From Candidatus Nitromaritima sp. SCGC AAA288-L16 (GTDB lineage: Bacteria > Nitrospinota > Nitrospinia > Nitrospinales > VA-1), in assembly GCA_000372225.1 (NCBI GenBank), contig AQTY01000023.1, positions 1-32,171 of the forward strand: a stretch of DNA of 32,171 nt, in the 5' to 3' direction. Made by a program: the position numbers and the translations under genes. Below the pieces are notes generated by a model, which was not told where the DNA came from, did not search any database, and saw only the letters and a list, made by a program, of their open reading frames with translations. Positions 21,992 to 27,605 of this stretch are shown piece by piece. Positions within the stretch are counted from its first letter, which is position 1. Every line of letters begins with the position of its first letter.

Positions 21992-22075
21992 ATATGCCGA
22001 GCGTCAAACATTACAAATAGTTAAATAGTTTTTCATCCTCTCAAAGGGTGCCCAAATGGTGCCCAAAACATAGTA

Positions 22076-22522
22076 TCACTTTTTAAGCTTGTGTTTCTTC
22101 ATAAACCCCACCTTCTGCTTATTCGGCTTGGTGGGGTTTTTAGTTTTCTTGGCTTTATAGACTTCCCATTTTTTGACTTTTGCTTCTAATCTGCCCACGT
22201 CTTTCTCCAAACTCTTAATCAGCTTATCCTGAAGCTCAATTTGCTTTAAAAAGGGTTCCGTAGCCTTTGCTATATCCTTACTGGAATAATCCAACATATG
22301 ACCCTCTGAGGAGTCCAGAAGCCATTCGGGTGAAACAAGTAGGTATTTCGCAAGTGCAATAATTTTGTCAGAGCTTGGCTTGTTAGTTCCTGAGAGATAC
22401 CTACAAATCACAGAAGGGTTGATACCTGTAGCATTAGCTACATCGATAGCCCTACAGTTCCTTTCGTACATTGCTTGCCTTAATTTTTCTTTGAAATCTA
22501 GCACGGCTTTTATTAATTGCAA
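22076..22522 (-). CDS. XRE-family phage repressor-like regulator
   Basis: 148 residues. The N-terminal HTH_XRE domain (about 10-70) has KLRQAMYERNCRAIDVANAT, then GINPSVICRYLSGTNKPSSD (recognition helix) and ALAKYLLVSPEWLLD. A coiled-coil segment (KQIELQDKLIKSLEKDVGRL) may dimerise it, and the tail is very basic (KKTKNPTKPNKQKVGFMKK). There is no LexA/CI-type peptidase domain. The start is TTG 22522 or GTG 22504; neither has a good ribosome-binding site, and the TTG lies inside the operator. It is divergent from the lipoprotein gene and probably represses itself and the phage genes. Confidence 0.8.
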   Translation of the reverse strand: MQLIKAVLDFKEKLRQAMYERNCRAIDVANATGINPSVICRYLSGTNKPSSDKIIALAKYLLVSPEWLLDSSEGHMLDYSSKDIAKATEPFLKQIELQDKLIKSLEKDVGRLEAKVKKWEVYKAKKTKNPTKPNKQKVGFMKKHKLKK

Positions 22523-22552
22523 TTATGCAATAAAATTGTGTTATAATTGCAG
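22519..22552. promoter_or_regulatory. Palindromic operator and promoter between repressor and lipoprotein
   Basis: TGCAATTAT (22519-22527) and ATAATTGCA (22544-22552) are perfect inverted 9-mers, 16 bp apart, a half-site spacing that puts them on one DNA face. TATAAT at 22543-22548 can be a -10 for the + strand, overlapped by the right half-site. This fits a CI/XRE-type operator. Confidence 0.6.
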
Positions 22553-22600
22553 ATGCGTAACAACTTAATTCTTTGAATTATAGCATTGGGAGGCAAACAA

Positions 22601-22861
22601 ATGAACCGAATTTTAGCCGTGGCAATCTTATTAGGAATGATTGGGTGTAGCGTCACACGACCGTATGTGACTAACATTTCACCCGCAGGAGAGCAGGAAA
22701 TTTTAGTTGAAAAATGTAAGGTGCAATATAATCCGTACACCACAAGAATTTCGACTGAACAATGTAACACCAGTTATGTTTGGTTGGGTGGTGCTTCAAC
22801 GAGAAAAGCAAAATTGGAAGAAGGGGCAAATCCAAATAACAACGTCATCACGATTAAGTAG
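22601..22861 (+). CDS. Small phage-encoded lipoprotein
   Basis: 86 residues from ATG 22601, with GGGAGG 8 nt upstream. The lipobox is LGMIGC after a short basic start (MNRILAVAILLGMIGC). The mature part holds two more Cys (EKCKVQY and TEQCNTSYVWLG) that may pair. It is the first gene behind the operator and has its own terminator, so it may be expressed in the lysogen as a superinfection or envelope factor. No family recognised. Confidence 0.65.
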   Translation: MNRILAVAILLGMIGCSVTRPYVTNISPAGEQEILVEKCKVQYNPYTTRISTEQCNTSYVWLGGASTRKAKLEEGANPNNNVITIK

Positions 22862-22911
22862 CAAAGTAGCAAAGTTGTAGTTAAGATTTAAACAGAAGTT
22901 TAACTAAATAC

Positions 22912-22953
22912 AAAAGCCGATTAATTCCTTCGGGAGTTTTTCGGCTTTTTTTG
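22912..22953 (+). terminator. Intrinsic terminator after the lipoprotein gene
   Basis: AAAAGCCGA (22912-22920) pairs with TCGGCTTTT (22941-22949) and is followed by Ts. It closes the lipoprotein transcript 50 bp after its stop. Confidence 0.85.
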
Positions 22954-22983
22954 TTTGTGGTGGGGTTTTGATTTAGGCAATCT

Positions 22984-23154
22984 TCAATAATTTTTTGCAA
23001 GTACAAGAACAATGTTATCTCCAGTGATCTGGAGATCAATTATTTTTAACTTTTGCTTGTTCAAATCGCTGATTGCTTTATTCACCATTTTTTCGATGGA
23101 AGGGGCATTTTCTAGGGTGATATTTATAACCTTAACAAACCCGTAATTTTTCAT
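22984..23154 (-). CDS. 56-aa small protein
   Basis: Minus-strand ATG at 23154 lies inside the end of the upstream reverse gene (23-bp overlap), so translation may be coupled. The peptide (MKNYGFVKVINITLENAPSI, then EKMVNKAISDLNKQKLKIID, LQITGDNIVLVLAKNY) has an alternating alpha/beta pattern and looks like a real folded domain. Function unknown. Confidence 0.5.
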   Translation of the reverse strand: MKNYGFVKVINITLENAPSIEKMVNKAISDLNKQKLKIIDLQITGDNIVLVLAKNY

Positions 23155-23335
23155 ATTGCTTCGCCCAACCTGTTGGGGGTTTTAAGCAAATAGTATCGGC
23201 TGTAACAAAGGCACATACATCTTGCATTGAGTTCCTTGCACAGCTTTGATGAGACCGACACCGACATCCATAGGTTTGGCGGGGTGAATCTTGTGGGTTT
23301 AGAGGGGCACTAGGTTCAATTATTAATTGGTTCAT
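23132..23335 (-). CDS. Cys-containing small protein, start uncertain
   Basis: 67 residues if the first ATG (23335) is used, or 31 residues from ATG 23227, which has AAGGA about 6 nt upstream and is the better start. The C-terminal part, MQDVCAFVTADTICLKPPTG then WAKQYEKLRVC, looks conserved in style. The 23335 start is only 19 bp from the divergent endolysin start, which leaves no room for promoters and favours the short form. Function unknown; overlaps the 56-aa gene downstream. Confidence 0.45.
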   Translation of the reverse strand: MNQLIIEPSAPLNPQDSPRQTYGCRCRSHQSCARNSMQDVCAFVTADTICLKPPTGWAKQYEKLRVC

Positions 23336-23354
23336 TAATCTTACTCTAACACTT

Positions 23355-23741
23355 ATGGGCGATTTAAGTAAAAATTTTTCACGCTATGAAGTCCAATGCT
23401 CCTGTGGGTGTGGTGCTAGTTGGGTCAGCCCTAAGTTGCTTGAAAAACTTCAACACGTTCGTGATGTTGTTGGCAAGCCAATGACAATCACTAGCGGGGT
23501 TCGTTGCGAAGCATTTAATTCAAGTATCAAAGGCAGTTTAGTTTCGAGTCACATGCCTGATGCAGACGGGATGGGGCTTGCTGTGGATATAGCGTGCACA
23601 ACTTCTAAAGCACGATATGAAATGGTCGATGTGGCGATTAAATTTTTCAGGCGCATTGGCATAGCGGGTGAGCATTCAGGGAATTTTATTCACCTAGCTG
23701 TTGACCCAAATAAAACGCAGGACGTTATTTGGACTTATTAA
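23355..23741 (+). CDS. Phage endolysin, peptidase M15 (L,D/D,D-carboxypeptidase-like)
   Basis: 128 residues. The zinc-peptidase M15_3 pattern is complete: TSGVRCEAFN (47-56), S-H66 with a short insertion then G-LAVD78, and FIH113LAVD. H66, D78 and H113 are the zinc ligands, and the second Asp region D117 lies after. The enzyme cuts peptide bridges in peptidoglycan. No signal peptide, so release needs a holin. An N-terminal CSCGCG may bind a second metal or be structural. It sits upstream of the membrane and spanin genes, forming a lysis module. Confidence 0.88.
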   Translation: MGDLSKNFSRYEVQCSCGCGASWVSPKLLEKLQHVRDVVGKPMTITSGVRCEAFNSSIKGSLVSSHMPDADGMGLAVDIACTTSKARYEMVDVAIKFFRRIGIAGEHSGNFIHLAVDPNKTQDVIWTY

Positions 23742-23781
23742 AAATGTGAGCCCCTCCTTCAAACCTAATCAGGAGTCAAAA

Positions 23782-23904
23782 ATGTTTTCCAGAGGGACAT
23801 CACGGGAGGAATTTGGTGAAAAAGTGGAAGCCCTTCTTTTCAACCTAACTAGGGAGGCAAGGTATTCCAGAAGGGTTTCTCAGGAGGGACTAGAGTCGCC
23901 TTAA
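23782..23904 (+). CDS. 40-aa ORF made of an imperfect tandem repeat
   Basis: ATG 23782 has AGGAG 6 nt upstream. The peptide starts MFSRGTSREEFGEKVEALLF and continues NLTREARYSRRVSQEGLESP. The DNA under and before it consists of two related units of about 75 bp (23748-23827 and 23828-23900), both with AGCCC-TTC...CAACCTAA and TTCCAGA-GGG. It may be a small gene or only a duplicated regulatory stretch. Confidence 0.35.
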   Translation: MFSRGTSREEFGEKVEALLFNLTREARYSRRVSQEGLESP

Positions 23905-23928
23905 CAACAACTCTGGTCATGAGAAAAG

Positions 23929-24084
23929 TTATTGGGAAGACGCTTTCTTTGGTCGCCCTCTTTTCGGTTTACAAAAAAGATAGGGGTCTTTAAACAACCT
24001 ATCTGATCTTTTATATAGAGCTTTTTGTGAAATGACTTTCTGTAGCTTGCCTGATGGGTTGTAAACCCTAACCTCGTGAATCAT
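23929..24084 (-). CDS. 51-aa basic protein with AT-hook-like motif
   Basis: Minus-strand ATG at 24084, with GAGGAT upstream. The peptide (MIHEVRVYNPSGKLQKVISQ, then KALYKRSDRLF) ends with KPKRGRPKKASSQ. KRGRPKK is a textbook AT-hook core (R/K-GRP-K) that binds the minor groove of AT-rich DNA. It is divergent from the holin-region genes, with a very AT-rich spacer between. Perhaps a small phage DNA-binding regulator. Confidence 0.5.
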   Translation of the reverse strand: MIHEVRVYNPSGKLQKVISQKALYKRSDRLFKDPYLFCKPKRGRPKKASSQ

Positions 24085-24168
24085 GTTTTTTATCCTCAGA
24101 AAGTTTTCTTATCGACACACTTTAGCGTTTCAACATTAAGCAACAATTAATTAGTGATTAATTACCAC

Positions 24169-24194
24169 TAATTAAGTTTTGGTAATTAAGTTTT
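24169..24194. repeat. Tandem TAATTAAGTTTT in the promoter region of the lysis genes
   Basis: TAATTAAGTTTT occurs at 24169-24180 and 24183-24194, directly repeated with 14-bp period. It lies 20-45 bp upstream of the 63-aa gene, between it and the AT-hook protein gene, and may be a binding site. Confidence 0.4.
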
Positions 24195-24215
24195 ATTAAT
24201 TTGAAGGAGTAACAA

Positions 24216-24407
24216 ATGGAGATATTAAATTCTTTTTTAGGTCAGGGAATGGTTGCACAGATTGGTGAGATTGTTCTCTTTGCTAACACGGTAACAATGG
24301 CAATGCCAACACGGTGGAGAGGAAACATGATGATGGATTACATTTCAAGAATCCTCAACTACTTGGCTATGAACATTGGTAAGAACAAAAACATGGATGA
24401 CATATGA
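24216..24407 (+). CDS. Small membrane-associated phage protein, possible holin-region gene
   Basis: 63 residues, GAAGGAG 6 nt before ATG. It has one moderately hydrophobic helix (GMVAQIGEIVLFANTVTMAM) with PTRW after it, and a second amphipathic part (DYISRILNYLAMNIGKNKN MDDI). I recall similar short proteins with an ending like LNxLAxNxGKNKNADD in phage lysis modules, next to endolysin and spanins, but cannot prove holin activity. Its stop overlaps the start of the next gene (ATGA). Confidence 0.6.
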   Translation: MEILNSFLGQGMVAQIGEIVLFANTVTMAMPTRWRGNMMMDYISRILNYLAMNIGKNKNMDDI

Positions 24408-24640
24408 CCTCACTGGTCACATTAGGTGGAATCCTCCTCATGTTGGGCTTTGCATTTTGGTGGGCTGTTAGAACAGGGAAACGCTTGAACCAAGCTGAGT
24501 CTTTAAAAGAGCGAGTGGATAAGGTTGCAAATGTGAATGAGTTTAATCGGAGAGAAGATGAAGAGCTTAATCGGCAAATACAAAACGCAGGGAATAATCA
24601 TCGCCCTGTGCGTGCTCCTTGGTTGCGTAAGCGGAATTAG
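24404..24640 (+). CDS. Inner-membrane spanin (Rz-like)
   Basis: 78 residues. An N-terminal TM anchor (LVTLGGILLMLGFAFWWAV) is followed by a charged, probably coiled-coil ectodomain (RLNQAESLKERVDKVANV) and a basic tail. ATG 24404 overlaps the preceding stop. A lipoprotein gene starts inside it in the +1 frame, which is the nested Rz/Rz1 layout. i-spanins join o-spanins across the periplasm and fuse inner and outer membranes in the last step of lysis. It is somewhat shorter than lambda Rz. Confidence 0.6.
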   Translation: MTSLVTLGGILLMLGFAFWWAVRTGKRLNQAESLKERVDKVANVNEFNRREDEELNRQIQNAGNNHRPVRAPWLRKRN

Positions 24641-24839
24641 TGGTAAAGAACTATTCCCCCTTCATGCAAGACCAGTGCTACCTAAAGCAATGGTGCAACC
24701 AGAGAAAGCCTTTATTACTTGTGGTGATGATTTTTATTGCATCACGCCTGAAGATTTAGAAGGGCTACGAATTTATCTTCTGTCTATGCAATCTCTTGTT
24801 AACAAATACGAGCACGCTACAAAAGTGCTCAACGACTGA
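24558..24839 (+). CDS. Outer-membrane spanin-like lipoprotein (Rz1-like)
   Basis: About 93 residues from ATG 24558 (MKSLIGKYKTQGIIIALCVL), lipobox VLLGC, overlapping the i-spanin gene by 83 bp in another frame. An in-frame ATG at 24537 adds seven residues. After the lipid-Cys comes a Pro-containing part (LFPLHARPVLPKAMVQPEKAF), as in Rz1, then a helix with two Cys. It is longer than lambda Rz1 (60 aa), so it may carry an extra domain. Its TGA touches the next ATG. Confidence 0.55.
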   Translation: MKSLIGKYKTQGIIIALCVLLGCVSGISGKELFPLHARPVLPKAMVQPEKAFITCGDDFYCITPEDLEGLRIYLLSMQSLVNKYEHATKVLND

Positions 24840-25217
24840 ATGATTAGATTGATTTTTATATTTGCTCTGGCTCTCTTCGTTACTTTGTTCACTATGTGGA
24901 AAGTTGAAGCAAGCCCACCTCTGCCTGATGTTGGACAGTTAGTTCGTCCACCTTATGTCATCCAGTATCAGCAAGCAAATCACGCTGTGTTTGATTATGG
25001 CGGTCTTGAATTTTTGTTTGTGGTTACAAGAATGCCAACACCTTTTCCTCAATGTAATGCAGTTAGAACAATAGACAACGAACTGATGGTGGTTGGTGGT
25101 AATCCATTTGGTTATGTCTTCTTTACAAAAACGTTTCCCATTGCATTTAAAACTGATCACAACCCACTTTGGAACGATTTGGTAAAGAAGTCATGTGTAG
25201 GAAAAGGTTGCGAGTGA
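24840..25217 (+). CDS. Secreted protein of unknown function in the phage module
   Basis: 125 residues, start ATG directly after the o-spanin stop. Signal peptide 1-25 (LIFIFALALFVTLFTMWKVEAS). The mature part has a hydrophobic strand (YGGLEFLFVVTRMP) and two C-terminal Cys (SCVGKGCE). It may belong to the lysis or adsorption-exclusion functions. No family recognised. Confidence 0.55.
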   Translation: MIRLIFIFALALFVTLFTMWKVEASPPLPDVGQLVRPPYVIQYQQANHAVFDYGGLEFLFVVTRMPTPFPQCNAVRTIDNELMVVGGNPFGYVFFTKTFPIAFKTDHNPLWNDLVKKSCVGKGCE

Positions 25218-25411
25218 GAAGACACAAGCAAAAGAATAATAACAGATGGGTTAGTGCTAATGATTATTTAGCATCTGATCCTACTGATGAAACAAGACAG
25301 GGTATTCCATCACACTTTCAAGCAACGTTAGATCAGTTGGAACAACTTTACGATGGATTGCAACTTCATTATGGTAATGAACGATTGGGAAAGAAATGGA
25401 AGTTAAAGTAA
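25193..25411 (+). CDS. 72-aa basic phage protein
   Basis: Start ATG 25193 (MCRKRLRVRRHKQKNNN...) with AAAGAAG just upstream, overlapping the previous gene by 25 bp. The N-terminus is highly basic; the rest (SHFQATLDQLEQLYDGLQLH) is helical. The end overlaps the start of the tail gene by 16 bp. The gene order (just before a minor tail protein) suggests a head-tail or connector helper, but it is unrecognised. Confidence 0.5.
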   Translation: MCRKRLRVRRHKQKNNNRWVSANDYLASDPTDETRQGIPSHFQATLDQLEQLYDGLQLHYGNERLGKKWKLK

Positions 25412-25950
25412 ACAGCAACTTTAAGAAAGCTCTCAGGGATGTAGGAAATGTTCCAAGAAAGTATGTTCAAAAAGCAATGGTGACTGCGCTTAATAAAGTT
25501 GGGGCTGAAGTTGTTACTCAAGCTAAAAGAGAATTGAAAGATGCAACGGGACTTAAAGCGGGAGTGGTCGCTAAGAAAATCAAAAAAGATAAAGCACGCA
25601 GGGGTGATGAAGAATACTCAATATTCATCAAATCACGCTACTTAAATGTGATTGAATTTGGAGCAAGACAAACAAAGAGAGGTGTGTCGGCAAAGGTATG
25701 GGGTAAAAGAAAAATATATCGTGGAGCCTTTATTGGGGGTGGAAGAAACTCTGGCAAGCGGTTGGTCTTTAAAAAATTAAAGGACGATCCAAAAAGGATA
25801 GAAGCACTTCACGGTGCATCATTACCAAGAGAGTTTCATCGTCAAGATATGGAAAGTATCTTCAAGAAAAAAATAAAAACTCGCTTCCCAATTCTATTTA
25901 AACGGGCGGTGGAATTTCATTTGATGAAGGCGCAGTCACGTTTGCGTTAG
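25396..25950 (+). CDS. Prophage minor tail protein Z (GPZ)-like
   Basis: 184 residues matching the GPZ layout: an N-terminal amphipathic helix with KAMVTALNKVGAEVVTQAKR, TGLKAGVVAKKI, a middle strand part (ARQTKRGVSAKVWGKRKIYRG), AFIGGG then the aromatic/charged KRLVFKKLKDDPKRIEALHG and a C-terminal helix (FKKKIKTRFPILFKRAVEF). GPZ/tail-completion proteins sit at the head-tail or tail-terminator end of siphophage particles. No other tail gene is near. The last ~30 bp are duplicated at 26177. Confidence 0.75.
   Translation: MEVKVNSNFKKALRDVGNVPRKYVQKAMVTALNKVGAEVVTQAKRELKDATGLKAGVVAKKIKKDKARRGDEEYSIFIKSRYLNVIEFGARQTKRGVSAKVWGKRKIYRGAFIGGGRNSGKRLVFKKLKDDPKRIEALHGASLPREFHRQDMESIFKKKIKTRFPILFKRAVEFHLMKAQSRLR
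25890..25919. repeat. 30-bp direct repeat, left copy (end of GPZ gene)
   Basis: AATTCTATTTAAACGGGCGG then TGGAATTTCA. It matches 26177-26206 at 29 of 30 positions. On the minus strand it codes the end of the 92-aa gene (EIPPPV-stop). Confidence 0.85.
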
Positions 25951-26176
25951 ATGCCCCACTGGGCTTCGTCCATTTTTTGTTCTCTTTTAAAGGGACACAT
26001 CCAAGATTAAAAGAAGGAGCAATAGGTTGGTTCTCCCTCTTGGCTTTACTGAAAAATTCATCATGTTTAATAACACACTCACGTTCACTGTGGAAGACTT
26101 CTAATACTTCTCCATACTGGACTTGGATAGGAGTAGTTGAAAGGTTGAGATGTACAACCATGAGTAACCAGATCAT
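25898..26176 (-). CDS. 92-aa exported protein inserted at the end of the tail gene
   Basis: Minus-strand ATG at 26176. It begins with a hydrophobic export-type segment (MIWLLMVVHLNLSTTPIQV), then VLEVFHSERECVIKHDEFFS and a final PSFNLGCVPL-type block with two Cys, followed by a low-complexity tail. I recognise a general pattern (C...xPxxxxGCVPL) seen in short exported proteins of several bacteria. The gene lies exactly between two 30-bp direct repeats, its stop inside the left copy and its ATG adjacent to the right copy. Confidence 0.6.
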   Translation of the reverse strand: MIWLLMVVHLNLSTTPIQVQYGEVLEVFHSERECVIKHDEFFSKAKRENQPIAPSFNLGCVPLKENKKWTKPSGASNANVTAPSSNEIPPPV

Positions 26177-26206
26177 AATTTTATTTAAACGGGCGGTGGA
26201 ATTTCA
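26177..26206. repeat. 30-bp direct repeat, right copy
   Basis: AATTTTATTTAAACGGGCGG then TGGAATTTCA. In the + frame it again reads ILFKRAVEFH, i.e. a second copy of the tail-protein end, followed by MLKTKGHIYWSLL-stop in place of LMKAQSRLR-stop. Confidence 0.85.
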
Positions 26207-26265
26207 CATGTTAAAGACAAAAGGGCATATTTATTGGTCGCTATTATAATGAGATCTTTTAAACC

Positions 26266-26397
26266 TTATCCAATAAAAATATTCTTAGCATCACTTAGCA
26301 TTTCTTTTCTTTTCATTGCCATCTTGTGTTCCAAGTAAAGTTTGTAAATTAAAAGACCAATTGCTAATAACCAGATCGCCATTATTACATTAATCAT
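26266..26397 (-). CDS. 43-aa single-TM small protein
   Basis: ATG at 26397 with AAAGGAG 8 nt upstream, overlapping the end of the 63-aa gene. Begins MINVIMAIWLLAIGLLIYKL (TM helix), then a basic helical tail (YLEHKMAMKRKEMLSDAKN). Same architecture as the tiny proteins at 13.6 kb. Unknown phage or island membrane protein. Confidence 0.6.
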   Translation of the reverse strand: MINVIMAIWLLAIGLLIYKLYLEHKMAMKRKEMLSDAKNIFIG

Positions 26398-26581
26398 GGT
26401 TGACTCCTTTACGGTTTATATAATCATGAAGAACTCTACCCCCAGTGACCTTGAGGAGTTTATCCATATAATTTTCCCCATAATAGTCAATGGCTGATCT
26501 GCGGTTTTTGTGGGGATGTTCTTCGACCACTGGTGTTAGAACTTGTTTTGGATTTTGAAGCTTGTGTCTTGTGTTAACCAT
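26390..26581 (-). CDS. 63-aa unrecognised protein
   Basis: ATG at 26581 with AAGGAAG just upstream. Basic N-terminus (MVNTRHKLQNPKQVLTPVVE), middle SAIDYYGENYMDKLLKV, and a GGRVLHDYINRKG end. Soluble, no clear motif. Overlaps the 43-aa gene, so a two-gene operon. The 86-bp repeat copy 2 is its 5' region, as copy 1 is for the zinc-ribbon gene. Confidence 0.55.
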   Translation of the reverse strand: MVNTRHKLQNPKQVLTPVVEEHPHKNRRSAIDYYGENYMDKLLKVTGGRVLHDYINRKGVNHD

Positions 26582-26620
26582 ACTTCCTTATCGATATAAT
26601 GGTTCTATATCTAAAGGGGA

Positions 26621-26706
26621 GATTTATTAACACCTTTAAACATAATAGTTTAAGGTACTTGGTCAACTTGACCCACTACGGGTCGCAGCGGGCGAAAAAC
26701 AGCTAG
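26621..26706. repeat. 86-bp structured direct repeat, copy 2 (cos-like position)
   Basis: Same block as 21673-21758. Here the first hairpin is GGTC-AACTT-GACC, part of the palindrome GGTCAA-C-TTGACC, and the second is GACCC-ACTAC-GGGTC. GGTCGCAGCGGGCGAAAAAC and AGCTAG are identical in both copies. It ends 45 bp before the terminase small-subunit remnant, which is where cos sites usually lie. Confidence 0.75.
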
Positions 26707-26751
26707 ACTTTCCTTATTATATAAGTGGACAAATCTATAGAAGCAGATTTA

Positions 26752-27123
26752 ATGACTCAATCCCAGTTTGCTAGAGTCTTCGGGGCTATTGATAGCTCCT
26801 TAAGCTCAAAGCTATATCCTAAAAAGTCGAAGCCTTTAGCAATCCGACCTACTCCCCATAAGCATCGCCCACCAGGATGCCCGTGATCAAGAACGCTATG
26901 GCTTACTCTTGGAATCTGGCGGGCAATGTGGAACGCATCATATTTTTTGGACTTGTACCTGGGAGAATGTCAGAGGAATGGCGTTCAATCTTATCGTAAG
27001 GTTTACCCAAACTCGACGTATATGCCTGCGAAGGCATCTGCCTCAAGGATGTTAAAGAAACCGAGTGTTGTGCAGATTATGAAACAGAAATTAGAGAAGA
27101 TGGAAGATGTTGAGAAGTGTTAA
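26752..27123 (+). pseudogene. Terminase small subunit remnant with internal TGA
   Basis: One frame runs from ATG 26752 (MTQSQFARVFGAIDSSLSSK, an HTH-like start as in small terminases) to TGA at 26884, then continues in the same frame to 27123. The second part reads FLDLYLGECQRNGVQSYRKV, then YPNSTYMPAKASASRMLKKP, the classic terminase_2 pattern (xFxxEYLxxxNxxxAYxxxYPxxxxxxAxxxASRLLxxPxV). The TGA makes it non-functional unless read through or re-initiated at ATG 26926. No large terminase follows. Confidence 0.6.
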
Positions 27124-27209
27124 CAAAAGTTAAGGTCTGGAGTGTCAATGTTAACCTGTAGACCATTACCCCTACTTATTTAGATTTAAGTACCTATGCT
27201 ATACTCCAG

Positions 27210-27605
27210 TTAATTCAGAACTGTGTGGCCACGGTTTTTCATGCAACTTCTAAAAACTTCCTTGTAAGACTCGCTTGTATTCCAGCCCATTATTCCCCCG
27301 CCACCTATTCCTCCAACTGCAGCCCCAATAGCCGCGCCTTTTCCAGCATTACCTACTGCCGCTCCGATTGTAGCTCCTGCAGCGGCACCTAACGCACCGC
27401 CAATTAATGCGCCTTTCCCAACCTCTTCTCCCGTATCACTTGATGAGTCCTTTGCTAACTCATCACATTCAATTTTATCTTGTTGTATATTGGCTGCATT
27501 TTTATCACCATAAGTGTCGATCGCGGGAGTCCATCCTGATTGCGCAGCACAAGCTGATAGCATTAATCCATAAATCAAAAAAATCAAATTTGTTTTATTT
27601 TTCAT
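27210..27605 (-). CDS. Glycine-zipper lipoprotein
   Basis: 131 residues with AGGAGG 7 nt before ATG. Lipobox MLSAC. The middle has a glycine-zipper array (GKGALIGGALGAAAGATIGA, AVGNAGKGAAIGAAVGGIGG) able to form a membrane hairpin or oligomer, flanked by a Cys-containing N part (KIECDELAKDSSSD) and a C part FRSCMKNRGHTVLN that may pair by disulfide. Related outer-membrane lipoproteins (SlyB/Glycine-zipper 2TM type) stabilise the envelope. An upstream TTGCAA and TAATAG may be its promoter. Confidence 0.85.
   Translation of the reverse strand: MKNKTNLIFLIYGLMLSACAAQSGWTPAIDTYGDKNAANIQQDKIECDELAKDSSSDTGEEVGKGALIGGALGAAAGATIGAAVGNAGKGAAIGAAVGGIGGGGIMGWNTSESYKEVFRSCMKNRGHTVLN

Larger units (their letters stand above)
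21592..22075. other. Gap holding repeat copy 1, integrase tail and attachment site 2
   Basis: No intact gene. Besides the features listed separately, it contains two doubled motifs: GGTGCACAA-ATGGTGCACAA at about 21886 and GGTGCCCAA-ATGGTGCCCAA at about 22047, one on each side of the tRNA-like site. In the + frame both read GC-x-NGAQ. Confidence 0.5.

Noticed and set aside
23748..23900. Short CRISPR array
   Set aside because: Only two imperfect units of unequal length, no constant repeat/spacer structure, no cas genes.
25977..26249. 90-codon + strand frame across the insert
   Set aside because: Mostly antisense to the 92-aa exported protein; only its end matches the duplicated tail-protein terminus.
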